Assembly: GCA_029883255.1 (NCBI GenBank)
Contig: JAOUJL010000094.1
Span: 1-5,903, forward strand
DNA from: Candidatus Bathyarchaeota archaeon
GTDB taxonomy: Archaea > Thermoproteota > Bathyarchaeia > Bathyarchaeales > Bathyarchaeaceae
DNA: 5,903 nucleotides
Direction: 5' to 3'
Shown: piece by piece, positions 1 through 4,776 of the stretch
How positions within the stretch are numbered: position 1 is the stretch's first letter
Layout: the number at the start of each line of letters is the position of its first letter
Program-made: the position numbers and the translations under genes
The notes under the pieces: generated by a model
What the model was told of the DNA's origin: nothing
What the model saw: only the letters and a program-made list of their open reading frames with translations
Databases searched by the model: none

Positions 1-784
1 CGGTAATGAGTTTTTCAGGATCGATTCTTCCATGGTAACCGCCGATGCAAACATCACAGACCCATGTGCCATTTGCAACCAGTTTGACTGGGTAGTGTTG
101 AGTTACTTTTTTTCCAGTTTGTTTGTCTTGAACTTCGATGAACTTGCCTTTTTCTGCCCATACTTCACCAACAGGTAGATTGCCATATTTTCCTAATTTA
201 CCATAAACGTTTGGTGGAACGATTGTGCAGTCTGTTTCGAATTTTACGATTTCTGGAATTGTTATTTCGATGTTGGCTCCGCTGGGCGCCGTTATATGCA
301 GTTCTTTAACGTCCTGTAATTTCTGTAACATCATCTCTGCTTCTTCTGCAAGCGCTTTGTAGTCGCATTGCAACGGACCGTTAACAGCCATATCTAAGGT
401 GATGTCCGGAGAATGCGCCCAGCTGATTGGGACTTCTTCTATTGTTTTGAATAGCAACTCTATTCTGGCGCCTAATTCTTTCAAACTCCAATCTGGATGT
501 TCACTGTAATCGAAAAGTCCCATCCCTCCCTTTGGTGTTCTTTCCCGAAGTAGCTTTAAAAGTTCTTCAGGAAAATGCTTGTAGGGCTTGTCAGCAGAAA
601 GATCAAGTCTTTTAACGTTCAATCTGCAGTTTTGGGACGCTTTCAAGGCAGCGTCAGTTAATACGGGTGAATTTCTGTTGACAACGAGGTAAGAATCTGT
701 GGGTTTCAACCTCTGGGAATACCGCATAAACTCCGCTAGTTTGCTCACAACTTTGTCAAAGTCTTTTGCGCTTAACGTTTGCAT
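1..784 (-). CDS. M29-type aminopeptidase (aminopeptidase T-like), C-terminus cut off by window edge
   Basis: This open frame runs from ATG at 784 to the left edge without a stop, giving 261 residues. It is not closed inside the window, so the C-terminus is missing. The likely product is a cytoplasmic metal-dependent aminopeptidase of the M29 / aminopeptidase T group (COG2309-like), which removes N-terminal residues from peptides. Supporting segments are WAHSPDIT (122-129), a two-helix stretch, the strand pair ELHITAPSGANIEITI (161-176), and GNLPVGEVWAE (201-211). The last resembles the M29 N-(L/M)-P-x-x-E-V-(F/W) motif, in which the glutamate (here E207) is the first metal ligand. The remaining ligands would lie beyond the edge. 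The N-terminal ~115 residues are less typical, and the whole looks shorter before the motif than the ~410-residue Thermus/Staphylococcus enzymes. The start follows the preceding gene's stop by 38 bases, has no Shine-Dalgarno, and sits just downstream of a TATA-like box. Family call is fairly sure; actual peptidase activity is inferred. Confidence 0.75.
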   Translation of the reverse strand, partial: MQTLSAKDFDKVVSKLAEFMRYSQRLKPTDSYLVVNRNSPVLTDAALKASQNCRLNVKRLDLSADKPYKHFPEELLKLLRERTPKGGMGLFDYSEHPDWSLKELGARIELLFKTIEEVPISWAHSPDITLDMAVNGPLQCDYKALAEEAEMMLQKLQDVKELHITAPSGANIEITIPEIVKFETDCTIVPPNVYGKLGKYGNLPVGEVWAEKGKFIEVQDKQTGKKVTQHYPVKLVANGTWVCDVCIGGYHGRIDPEKLIT

Positions 785-804
785 ATCTAACCGAAGGAAA
801 ATCT

Positions 805-816
805 CTGCTTATAAAG
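805..816 (-). promoter_or_regulatory. TATA-like box for the M29 peptidase gene (possible leaderless transcript)
   Basis: Read on the minus strand, the 38-base gap before the peptidase contains CTTTATAAGC, a good archaeal TATA element, preceded by A-rich sequence that could serve as a BRE. Its centre (about 812) lies some 26-28 bases before the ATG at 784. Transcription would therefore begin at or within a few bases of the start codon. No Shine-Dalgarno is present, which agrees with a leaderless mRNA. This is inference from spacing only. Confidence 0.45.
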
Positions 817-822
817 ATAATT

Positions 823-1224
823 TTATTCTTTTTCTGCTCTATTTTGCAGATTCTCTATTTTTGCCTTCAAGTCTTGCAACCTTTGTTTGAAAATCTCCTC
901 TTCCCTTTTTGGCGTACATTCTAAGGCATCCTTCAACGAGTTGAGATACCCTGATCTTTCTGAAGAGGCGAAGATAATGTAGGTTGCTCCTACGAATGCC
1001 AACACAAATCCGCTTAAGGTCATAGACAGACTTATCAAACTCGTGGGATCAGAGGTTTGTTTCCAAGGAATAAACATGAACCAATCGGGGTTTCCAACAG
1101 TGATGAAGGTGATAAGCAGTCCTCCCACAAGCAGGGTTATGCCTAAAACAATTAGCGAGAATCCAACAGACTCTTTATGCCTTGATTCCGCTGCTTTTTC
1201 ACGTATGTACTCTTCGAATGACAT
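823..1224 (-). CDS. Small two-helix membrane protein with C-terminal coiled coil
   Basis: A 133-residue protein that I do not recognise as a named family. Residues 1-19 are charged and probably cytoplasmic. Residues about 20-42 and 62-86 are strongly hydrophobic and form two membrane helices. They are joined by a loop of about 20 residues rich in W, P and aromatic residues (NPDWFMFIPWKQ). Residues about 90-133 are highly charged with leucines at heptad-like spacing and form a probable coiled coil, so both ends would face the cytoplasm. The hydrophobic pattern and a plausible coiled coil argue that this is a real gene. It lies between the zinc-ribbon gene (114 bases upstream) and the peptidase (37 bases downstream), all in one direction. 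No clear Shine-Dalgarno precedes the ATG, and another ATG ten bases upstream is out of frame. It may be a membrane anchor or scaffold, but nothing here shows a function. Confidence 0.7.
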   Translation of the reverse strand: MSFEEYIREKAAESRHKESVGFSLIVLGITLLVGGLLITFITVGNPDWFMFIPWKQTSDPTSLISLSMTLSGFVLAFVGATYIIFASSERSGYLNSLKDALECTPKREEEIFKQRLQDLKAKIENLQNRAEKE

Positions 1225-1339
1225 AGATTTTCATGCCTATTTCTCTAAACAGATAGGTAAGTTTTGTGAAGCCCAGCTTCAGATTTCAAGGACCAAGGAA
1301 TTCATTGACCCTTGCATGCATAGAATGCACAATGATTGC
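1225..1339 (-). other. Intergenic leader with two short hairpins
   Basis: This gap between the zinc-ribbon gene and the membrane protein gene contains a perfect 6-base-pair hairpin with a 3-base loop at 1267-1281 (TGAAGC / GCTTCA). It also contains a 5-base-pair stem with a 12-base loop at 1236-1257 (CCTAT / ATAGG). Neither is followed by a T-tract on the minus strand, so neither looks like a terminator. They could structure the leader of the membrane protein mRNA or be chance. I see no convincing TATA box. Confidence 0.25.
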
Positions 1340-1819
1340 TTAGCCCAGCAAACATTTTATCGTTTCTGGGCATGTAAGGCATTCGTTTGGGATTGGAGTG
1401 TTTCTTGCCCGTCCTTTCAAGTATCCCAAATAGTGAGGACAGTTTTGTGGGCCTGTCTTGTTAGTCTCGGCTGCTTCAACCGGCTTTTTGACTGATGGTT
1501 TTGGAGCACTTTCCTGTTCAGTCGTAGCATCCAGTTTTGACATGCAATAGGGACAAACGTAAAAAACGTTCTCCTTTGATTCCCTAGACAAGTCGATCAT
1601 TTCTAATGGTTCAGTTATGATCTTTGCACATTTTTTGTTTGGACAAGCAAGGCCTTCAGATTTCGGGTGTGCCTCGTGTGTTGGATAAGAGTTTTGTTGC
1701 TTCGTTGTGATGGATTCAGGATAAGATTCGTCTTCTGGGTTTTCTGGTTCGAGGGCGGGTTCTTCCTTGTTTTTGGTTTTGGATCTCAGGAGCTGTCTTG
1801 TATGTTTCTTCGTTTGATC
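1340..1819 (-). CDS. Two-cluster zinc-ribbon protein; start codon unclear
   Basis: The open frame gives 159 codons from just after a TGA at 1822-1820. The first standard start inside it is ATG at 1600, which would give 86 residues. That ATG is probably not the real start: the zinc ribbon begins upstream of it with CPNKKC (cysteines at 1645 and 1630) and continues to CPYC (cysteines at 1555 and 1546). Together these make a normal four-cysteine ribbon, which starting at 1600 would cut in half. After a P/E/K-rich linker, a second cluster follows: C-P-H-Y-L-G-Y-L then IPNECLTCPE and a last cysteine near the C-terminus, a pattern I associate with small archaeal proteins of unknown role. The N-terminal 55 codons are charged (K, E, P, S, T), like a flexible tail. 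There is no ATG, GTG or TTG there. A GGTGA at 1825-1821 stands 7 bases before an in-frame ACG (1813-1811). Probably a nucleic-acid- or protein-binding zinc protein; function unknown. Confidence 0.65.
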   Translation of the reverse strand, partial: DQTKKHTRQLLRSKTKNKEEPALEPENPEDESYPESITTKQQNSYPTHEAHPKSEGLACPNKKCAKIITEPLEMIDLSRESKENVFYVCPYCMSKLDATTEQESAPKPSVKKPVEAAETNKTGPQNCPHYLGYLKGRARNTPIPNECLTCPETIKCLLG

Positions 1820-1820
1820 T

Positions 1821-1825
1821 CACCT
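1821..1825 (-). promoter_or_regulatory. Shine-Dalgarno-like GGTGA upstream of the zinc-ribbon frame
   Basis: The minus strand reads AAAGGTGAGATC here. GGTGA matches the anti-Shine-Dalgarno core and is the same motif seen before the coenzyme A operon genes. At ribosome-binding distance downstream, the zinc-ribbon frame has ACG rather than ATG. The site supports translation of the long frame but leaves the start codon unexplained. The GTG within the site opens a different frame that stops after 35 codons. Confidence 0.35.
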
Positions 1826-2088
1826 TTTCGTTATTTTGCTAGAAGTAAACAAAAACGTTGTGAATTGAAGATCATTATTACAAGCATGCACTCCAATGCG
1901 TTATTCGTATCTGCGCAAATACATGATGTCTTGTTCTGGTTTGTCAACTACTTCTTTAGCGATTCTTTTTTTATTTTTCACAGCATTCACTAAGGATTCT
2001 TGACTTTTCAGAGTATTTGTTGTTTATGAATCCAAAATATAGATGTTGCATCCATGTGGGCATATGAGACTTACGCTAATTCATTTGC

Positions 2089-2150
2089 TTGAGATTTCAA
2101 ACAGATAGCCTTGGCAAACATCACCCAAACTCTCAAGACCTGAAATCTCA
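2089..2150. repeat. Perfect 10-bp inverted repeat (GAGATTTCA family) with 41-base loop
   Basis: TGAGATTTCA at 2090-2099 is the exact reverse complement of TGAAATCTCA at 2141-2150. The loop between them contains further small complementary pieces (TTGG / CCAA). The same nine-base core GAGATTTCA occurs a third time at 2304-2312. It could be an operator-like site, an RNA hairpin or a remnant of a small repeated element; nothing in the sequence decides which. Confidence 0.45.
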
Positions 2151-2325
2151 CCATTGGTCATTTGAAACGGAAAAATTCACGCCTAGGGTTTAGTCGAAGC
2201 ATGCCTATTCAGTAACTATTTCGCGATTTTGAGGATGTACCGCAAAGGAATCTGAACCAGCTGACGCCCCTCGAGAGCTTCAAAGAAAAATCAGCTGGAT
2301 AACGAGATTTCAGTCTTAAGGGTTT
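2127..2325. repeat. Imperfect ~24-bp inverted repeat pair bounding a ~200-base segment
   Basis: The arm at 2127-2150 and the reverse complement of the arm at 2303-2325 agree at 20 of 24 aligned positions, with one single-base gap. The arms face each other like terminal inverted repeats of a short element, and the right arm covers the last codons and stop of the adenylyltransferase gene. The interior has no coding potential. No target-site duplication could be recognised, so a miniature transposable element is only one possibility; a long-range RNA stem in the 3' untranslated region is another. Confidence 0.35.
2281..2298 (-). terminator. Candidate T-rich terminator of the coenzyme A operon
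   Basis: On the minus strand, TCAGCTGG's complement CCAGCTGA is followed at once by TTTTTCTTT (2290-2282), beginning 25 bases after the adenylyltransferase stop. Archaeal RNA polymerase terminates at such T-tracts with little need for a hairpin. The flanking CCAGCTGA (2257-2264 on the plus strand) and TCAGCTGG (2291-2298) form a perfect 8-base-pair inverted repeat, so an RNA stem with the T-tract in its loop is possible. Confidence 0.45.
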
Positions 2326-2792
2326 AATAGTTTACCTTCGTGGTCAATTTCCATGCTTCGAATTCTGGTGGTGGAGATAGGAATGCAATCTTCTGCGGGA
2401 ACCATGTCAATGATTATAATTTTCAAGGGATGTAGTCCTTTTACCCTTCGTTTTTCGTTGATTTCATGCGCAACTGATTCGGTCTCCCGGCTTACAACCA
2501 AAGCGTCCAGTTCATTACTTGACAGCGTAACGCCGTAATGGTCATATAGAGGAACAATCTCTGCTCGTTCAAGCAAACCCCTCCTCCTAAGAAAGCTTTT
2601 CAGCTCCTCTAATCGAACATCATAGGTCGCTACTTTGTGGGGTTTCTCCATTTTTTGGACCAAAACATCTACGGAAAGACCTACTAAAACTTGTTTGCCA
2701 ACTTCAAAGGCTTTAAGTATCAACGCTCTGTGACCTTTATGAAACTCATCGAACGTTCCACCAACAGCTACATTTTTGAGTTTTTTTCCCAC
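2316..2792 (-). CDS. coaD: Phosphopantetheine adenylyltransferase, archaeal type
   Basis: This enzyme transfers AMP from ATP to 4'-phosphopantetheine to form dephospho-CoA, the next-to-last step of coenzyme A synthesis, in the cytoplasm. The protein is 158 residues from the GTG at 2792, the usual size of the archaeal form. It shows the nucleotidyltransferase signature GGTFDEFHKGH (11-21), with the HxGH-type ATP site as HKGH at 18-21, and the C-terminal ISTTRIR (139-145), the counterpart of the ISSTxxR signature. The frame stays open to an ATG at 2819, but I prefer the GTG. A GGTGA at 2804-2800 lies 7 bases before it, and archaeal relatives begin only a few residues before the first strand. 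That GGTGA contains the TGA stop of the upstream pantoate kinase gene, so the two are probably translationally coupled. Last gene of a three-gene operon. The archaeal enzyme is only distantly related to bacterial CoaD, so the symbol is used by function. Confidence 0.9.
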   Translation of the reverse strand: MGKKLKNVAVGGTFDEFHKGHRALILKAFEVGKQVLVGLSVDVLVQKMEKPHKVATYDVRLEELKSFLRRRGLLERAEIVPLYDHYGVTLSSNELDALVVSRETESVAHEINEKRRVKGLHPLKIIIIDMVPAEDCIPISTTRIRSMEIDHEGKLLNP

Positions 2793-2799
2793 GGCAAGG

Positions 2800-3729
2800 T
2801 CACCTGAGCCATCGTGCACCTTGAAAATCGATTCTGGCTATAATAATCCCTTCACTCGGTGCGACTTTTTTGAAAGCCTTTACAACCGCTTCCACTCTAT
2901 CAACTGTAACAAGGGCATGGACTGCTTCACCTATCATATTTTGTGTAGCACCAACAGCTCCAGCTTTTTCCGCAAGCTCAATCAACTTTTGAACGCGATC
3001 CGTAACTAGGCCGGTTTTTATGGCGAATTCCTTGCTTGCGAGCATAAAATTTTCAAGAGATGGTTCAGCCAGGATTTTGTCTACGGTTCGTCGTCCCCAC
3101 TTATTGATTATCAACCTTTTTTCTTGGGAGGAAAGCATTTCCTTTGTTGGAAAAGGTCTGTAGGTAACGGTGATTATTCTGTGGTCAGAAGAAATTGGAA
3201 TACGATCGATGGAGGCGTAGCCAGGTGCGCCTGGTTCAACTGTGATAACACATCCCCCTAACATCAGTGGACCAACCGTTCCTAATCCTGTACGGCATTT
3301 CACCTCAGCTACGTGGGCTATTCGACCCAACTGGTTGCATGTAAGGTTGATGTTTAGGATTTTGCTGAGTGCGAAGGCTGTTCCTAACGCTCCTCCAGCG
3401 CTAGAGCCAAATCCAGCCCCAATTGGAATCTCGACGTGGTGCCGTACTGTAACATCATGTTTTCCTTCAACACTGTGGAGTAGAGTCTCTACCACCGTCT
3501 TTGTTGTTTCCGCCTCTGGTGCAGGCTTACCGTTTATGAAAACACGGATACTCGCCTCTCCTGATTCGGTGGCGCTAACTTCTGTTAGAACTCCCTTTTC
3601 AATGGCAAATCCTCCGCCACGTGCACCTACTCGTTCAAGGTCTGTGATAGGCTTTCCATCATGTGTTCTATCGCAGATTTCAAAAAAGCTAGAAATCCCT
3701 GCTGGACAAAAAGCCTGTGCTTTTTTCAT
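2800..3729 (-). CDS. Pantoate kinase (GHMP kinase family)
   Basis: Pantoate kinase phosphorylates pantoate to 4-phosphopantoate with ATP. Archaea then join this to beta-alanine with phosphopantothenate synthetase, replacing the bacterial pantothenate route. The 309-residue protein has the GHMP fold: N-terminal CPAGISSFFEI (8-18) and a GGG turn, the ATP-binding glycine-rich loop PIGAGFGSSAGGAL (102-115), the following helix with AEVKCRTGLGTVGP (141-154), and a C-terminal segment GAVGATQNMIGEAVHALV (257-274). The archaeal pantoate kinases have this P-x-GAGFG-x-S-AGGAL form and this length. I chose ATG at 3729, because it overlaps the transporter stop as TGATG, typical of coupled translation; a GTG directly before it (3732) is in frame. 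The gene ends with TGA at 2802-2800, inside the ribosome site of the adenylyltransferase gene. The context of transporter before and adenylyltransferase after strongly supports a coenzyme A role over other GHMP kinases. Confidence 0.88.
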   Translation of the reverse strand: MKKAQAFCPAGISSFFEICDRTHDGKPITDLERVGARGGGFAIEKGVLTEVSATESGEASIRVFINGKPAPEAETTKTVVETLLHSVEGKHDVTVRHHVEIPIGAGFGSSAGGALGTAFALSKILNINLTCNQLGRIAHVAEVKCRTGLGTVGPLMLGGCVITVEPGAPGYASIDRIPISSDHRIITVTYRPFPTKEMLSSQEKRLIINKWGRRTVDKILAEPSLENFMLASKEFAIKTGLVTDRVQKLIELAEKAGAVGATQNMIGEAVHALVTVDRVEAVVKAFKKVAPSEGIIIARIDFQGARWLR

Positions 3730-4520
3730 CACCCACTATCTGCCTCTTTTTTCCTAGACCGCAAAGAAGGATAGGCTTTGTAGCATGCTTTTAAGATTGG
3801 AGGGCCAAGCAACAGTAGAAAGGGAATCTCTGTGGTGAAAGTCCAAACAAACCACAACAAACTAAAGTAAAAAGGTGCATTGAACAGTCCGCCTAAAGAG
3901 AAGAATTGGGTCCAAGCCCAAAGTCCTAAGCCGATAATTGCACTTCCTACACCAAGCCCTATGACCGAAGCAACACCATAACTCCTCCATTCAGGCCACA
4001 AATAGGCCACAACAATTATCAGAAGATAGCTTCCGCCAATGGCACCAAGAAACAAAAGAACGCTGTTAATTGTTGAGAGTCCCGTAAATCCGAAGGTTTC
4101 TGAATTATAATACATTATTGAAAAGACACCTCCAAATATGGTGAGAGAACCAATCGCAAGAACCAGTGGGAGCTTCTTCAAATTTATCTCCTTTTTTGCA
4201 ATATAACCAAGCAAGTAGAAAGCTACAAAGTTTGAGGTCACGCCAACTGATATGCTCAGGAGAGCGTTTCCGTGAGCAACCATATCACTCACGAAAATCC
4301 CTAGAGCAGCCCCAACTCCCCCTACCAATGGTCCAAAAAGCGTAGCGAAAACCGCGGGAATAACTACAACAGGCCAAAATCTGACAATACCTATAGGAGG
4401 TGGTGCAAGAATACCAAAGTACGTCATAATTCCTACCGCCGCGTACAGAGCAGCGTTGATTGCAGTCATCGCAATCTGTAAAGGCGTTAAAAACACAGTT
4501 TTTTGCTCTTTCTCGCTCAT
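3729..4520 (-). CDS. ECF-type transporter S component, probable coenzyme A precursor uptake
   Basis: A 263-residue integral membrane protein with about six to seven hydrophobic segments (roughly 15-38, 46-80, 90-107, 116-136, 151-174, 182-204 and 219-241). The second region, RFWPVVVIPAVFATLFGP (47-64) followed by a glycine-rich GGVGAALGIFVSDM (67-80), is the pattern seen in substrate-binding S components of energy-coupling-factor transporters. These bind a vitamin or precursor and work with a shared EcfT-EcfA module, not present in this window. The frame reaches ATG at 4553, but ATG at 4520 is the better start: GGGTGA at 4531-4526 stands 5 bases before it. The extra 11 residues would precede a short charged N-terminus. 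The stop overlaps the pantoate kinase ATG by one base. Since the next two genes make coenzyme A from pantoate, the likely substrate is pantoate, pantothenate or a related precursor; this is inferred from position. The protein is longer than many S components (about 180-200 residues), so the subfamily is uncertain. Confidence 0.72.
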   Translation of the reverse strand: MSEKEQKTVFLTPLQIAMTAINAALYAAVGIMTYFGILAPPPIGIVRFWPVVVIPAVFATLFGPLVGGVGAALGIFVSDMVAHGNALLSISVGVTSNFVAFYLLGYIAKKEINLKKLPLVLAIGSLTIFGGVFSIMYYNSETFGFTGLSTINSVLLFLGAIGGSYLLIIVVAYLWPEWRSYGVASVIGLGVGSAIIGLGLWAWTQFFSLGGLFNAPFYFSLLWFVWTFTTEIPFLLLLGPPILKACYKAYPSLRSRKKEADSG

Positions 4521-4525
4521 CTTCT

Positions 4526-4531
4526 TCACCC
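4526..4531 (-). promoter_or_regulatory. Shine-Dalgarno GGGTGA deciding the transporter start
   Basis: The minus strand reads GGGTGAAGAAG and then ATG (4520-4518). Six bases match the anti-Shine-Dalgarno with a 5-base spacer. The upstream ATG at 4553 has no such site, so translation most likely begins at 4520. Confidence 0.6.
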
Positions 4532-4560
4532 TTGCTGTAAGGAATTCCAACATAGACTGG

Positions 4561-4600
4561 TTATACTCAAATAAGAATTTTGTATGGATTGTTTAAACCT
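4561..4600 (-). promoter_or_regulatory. Candidate promoter of the transporter-pantoate kinase-adenylyltransferase operon
   Basis: Two TATA-like elements are visible on the minus strand. AGGTTTAAAC (4600-4591) has a purine-rich stretch before it that could be a BRE and would start RNA near 4570. GAGTATAA (4568-4561) would start RNA near 4538, leaving an 18-base leader that contains the GGGTGA site. The second placement agrees with the start at 4520 and would exclude the ATG at 4553. Which one is used cannot be told from sequence. Confidence 0.4.
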
Positions 4601-4727
4601 CTCTAGATTCAATGTTGTTTTCGCTGAACACTCAAGATTCTTGGAAACGAACCTTCAAAAAGCGTCTATCTCACATAGCCTTCAAAGAATACAGCAAAAA
4701 ATCCTATAATCATCTACAAGCGAAACG

Positions 4728-4738
4728 CAAAGTTTAAG
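4728..4738 (+). promoter_or_regulatory. TATA-like box of the rpoH/Rpb5 gene
   Basis: CAAAGTTTAAGG, preceded by CGAAACG, resembles a BRE plus TATA element. Its centre near 4733 predicts a start of transcription about 4758-4760 and a leader of under 20 bases before the ATG at 4777. No Shine-Dalgarno lies in that leader. The box faces away from the coenzyme A operon, so the 256 bases between the two start codons form a divergent promoter region. Confidence 0.45.
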
Positions 4739-4776
4739 GGGATGCAGAAGATTTTCACTTACAATCTTCTCAGAAC

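Larger units (their letters stand above)
1826..2315. other. Gene-poor intergenic region with inverted repeats
   Basis: About 490 bases without a convincing gene. The plus-strand frame at 1667-1993 overlaps the zinc-ribbon gene antisense and is rich in F, W, L and C, so it looks like a shadow. On the minus strand a 29-codon frame (1990-1901, GTG start) has a coding-like composition (K/R/E/V, ending YLRRYE) but no ribosome site and no known match. The stretch 2089-2325 holds several inverted repeats, described separately. I see no tRNA or good box C/D or H/ACA signal. It may hold the promoter of the zinc-ribbon gene and the end of the coenzyme A operon transcript. Confidence 0.5.

Noticed and set aside
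1043..1495. 150-residue plus-strand open frame
   Set aside because: It lies antisense to the membrane protein and zinc-ribbon genes, crosses the gap between them, and has no recognisable family pattern; the minus-strand frames carry clear motifs.
1746..1760. GGTTCGAGGGCGGG, like a tRNA T-loop
   Set aside because: It lies inside the zinc-ribbon frame and no acceptor stem, D-arm or anticodon arm can be fitted around it.
1667..1993. 108-residue plus-strand open frame rich in F, W and L
   Set aside because: It covers the antisense of the charged N-terminal tail of the zinc-ribbon frame. Lysine- and glutamate-rich coding read backwards gives F and L, so the hydrophobic look is a by-product.
2101..2160. 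Possible box C/D guide RNA on the minus strand (GGTGATGTTTGCC)
   Set aside because: The C box is imperfect and there is no CTGA at the right distance to act as D box.
2089..2325. CRISPR array, because of the repeated GAGATTTCA
   Set aside because: Only three short copies in mixed orientation with unequal spacing; not direct repeats of CRISPR length.
3242..3757. 171-residue plus-strand open frame
   Set aside because: It is the antisense shadow of pantoate kinase, which has the full GHMP motifs.
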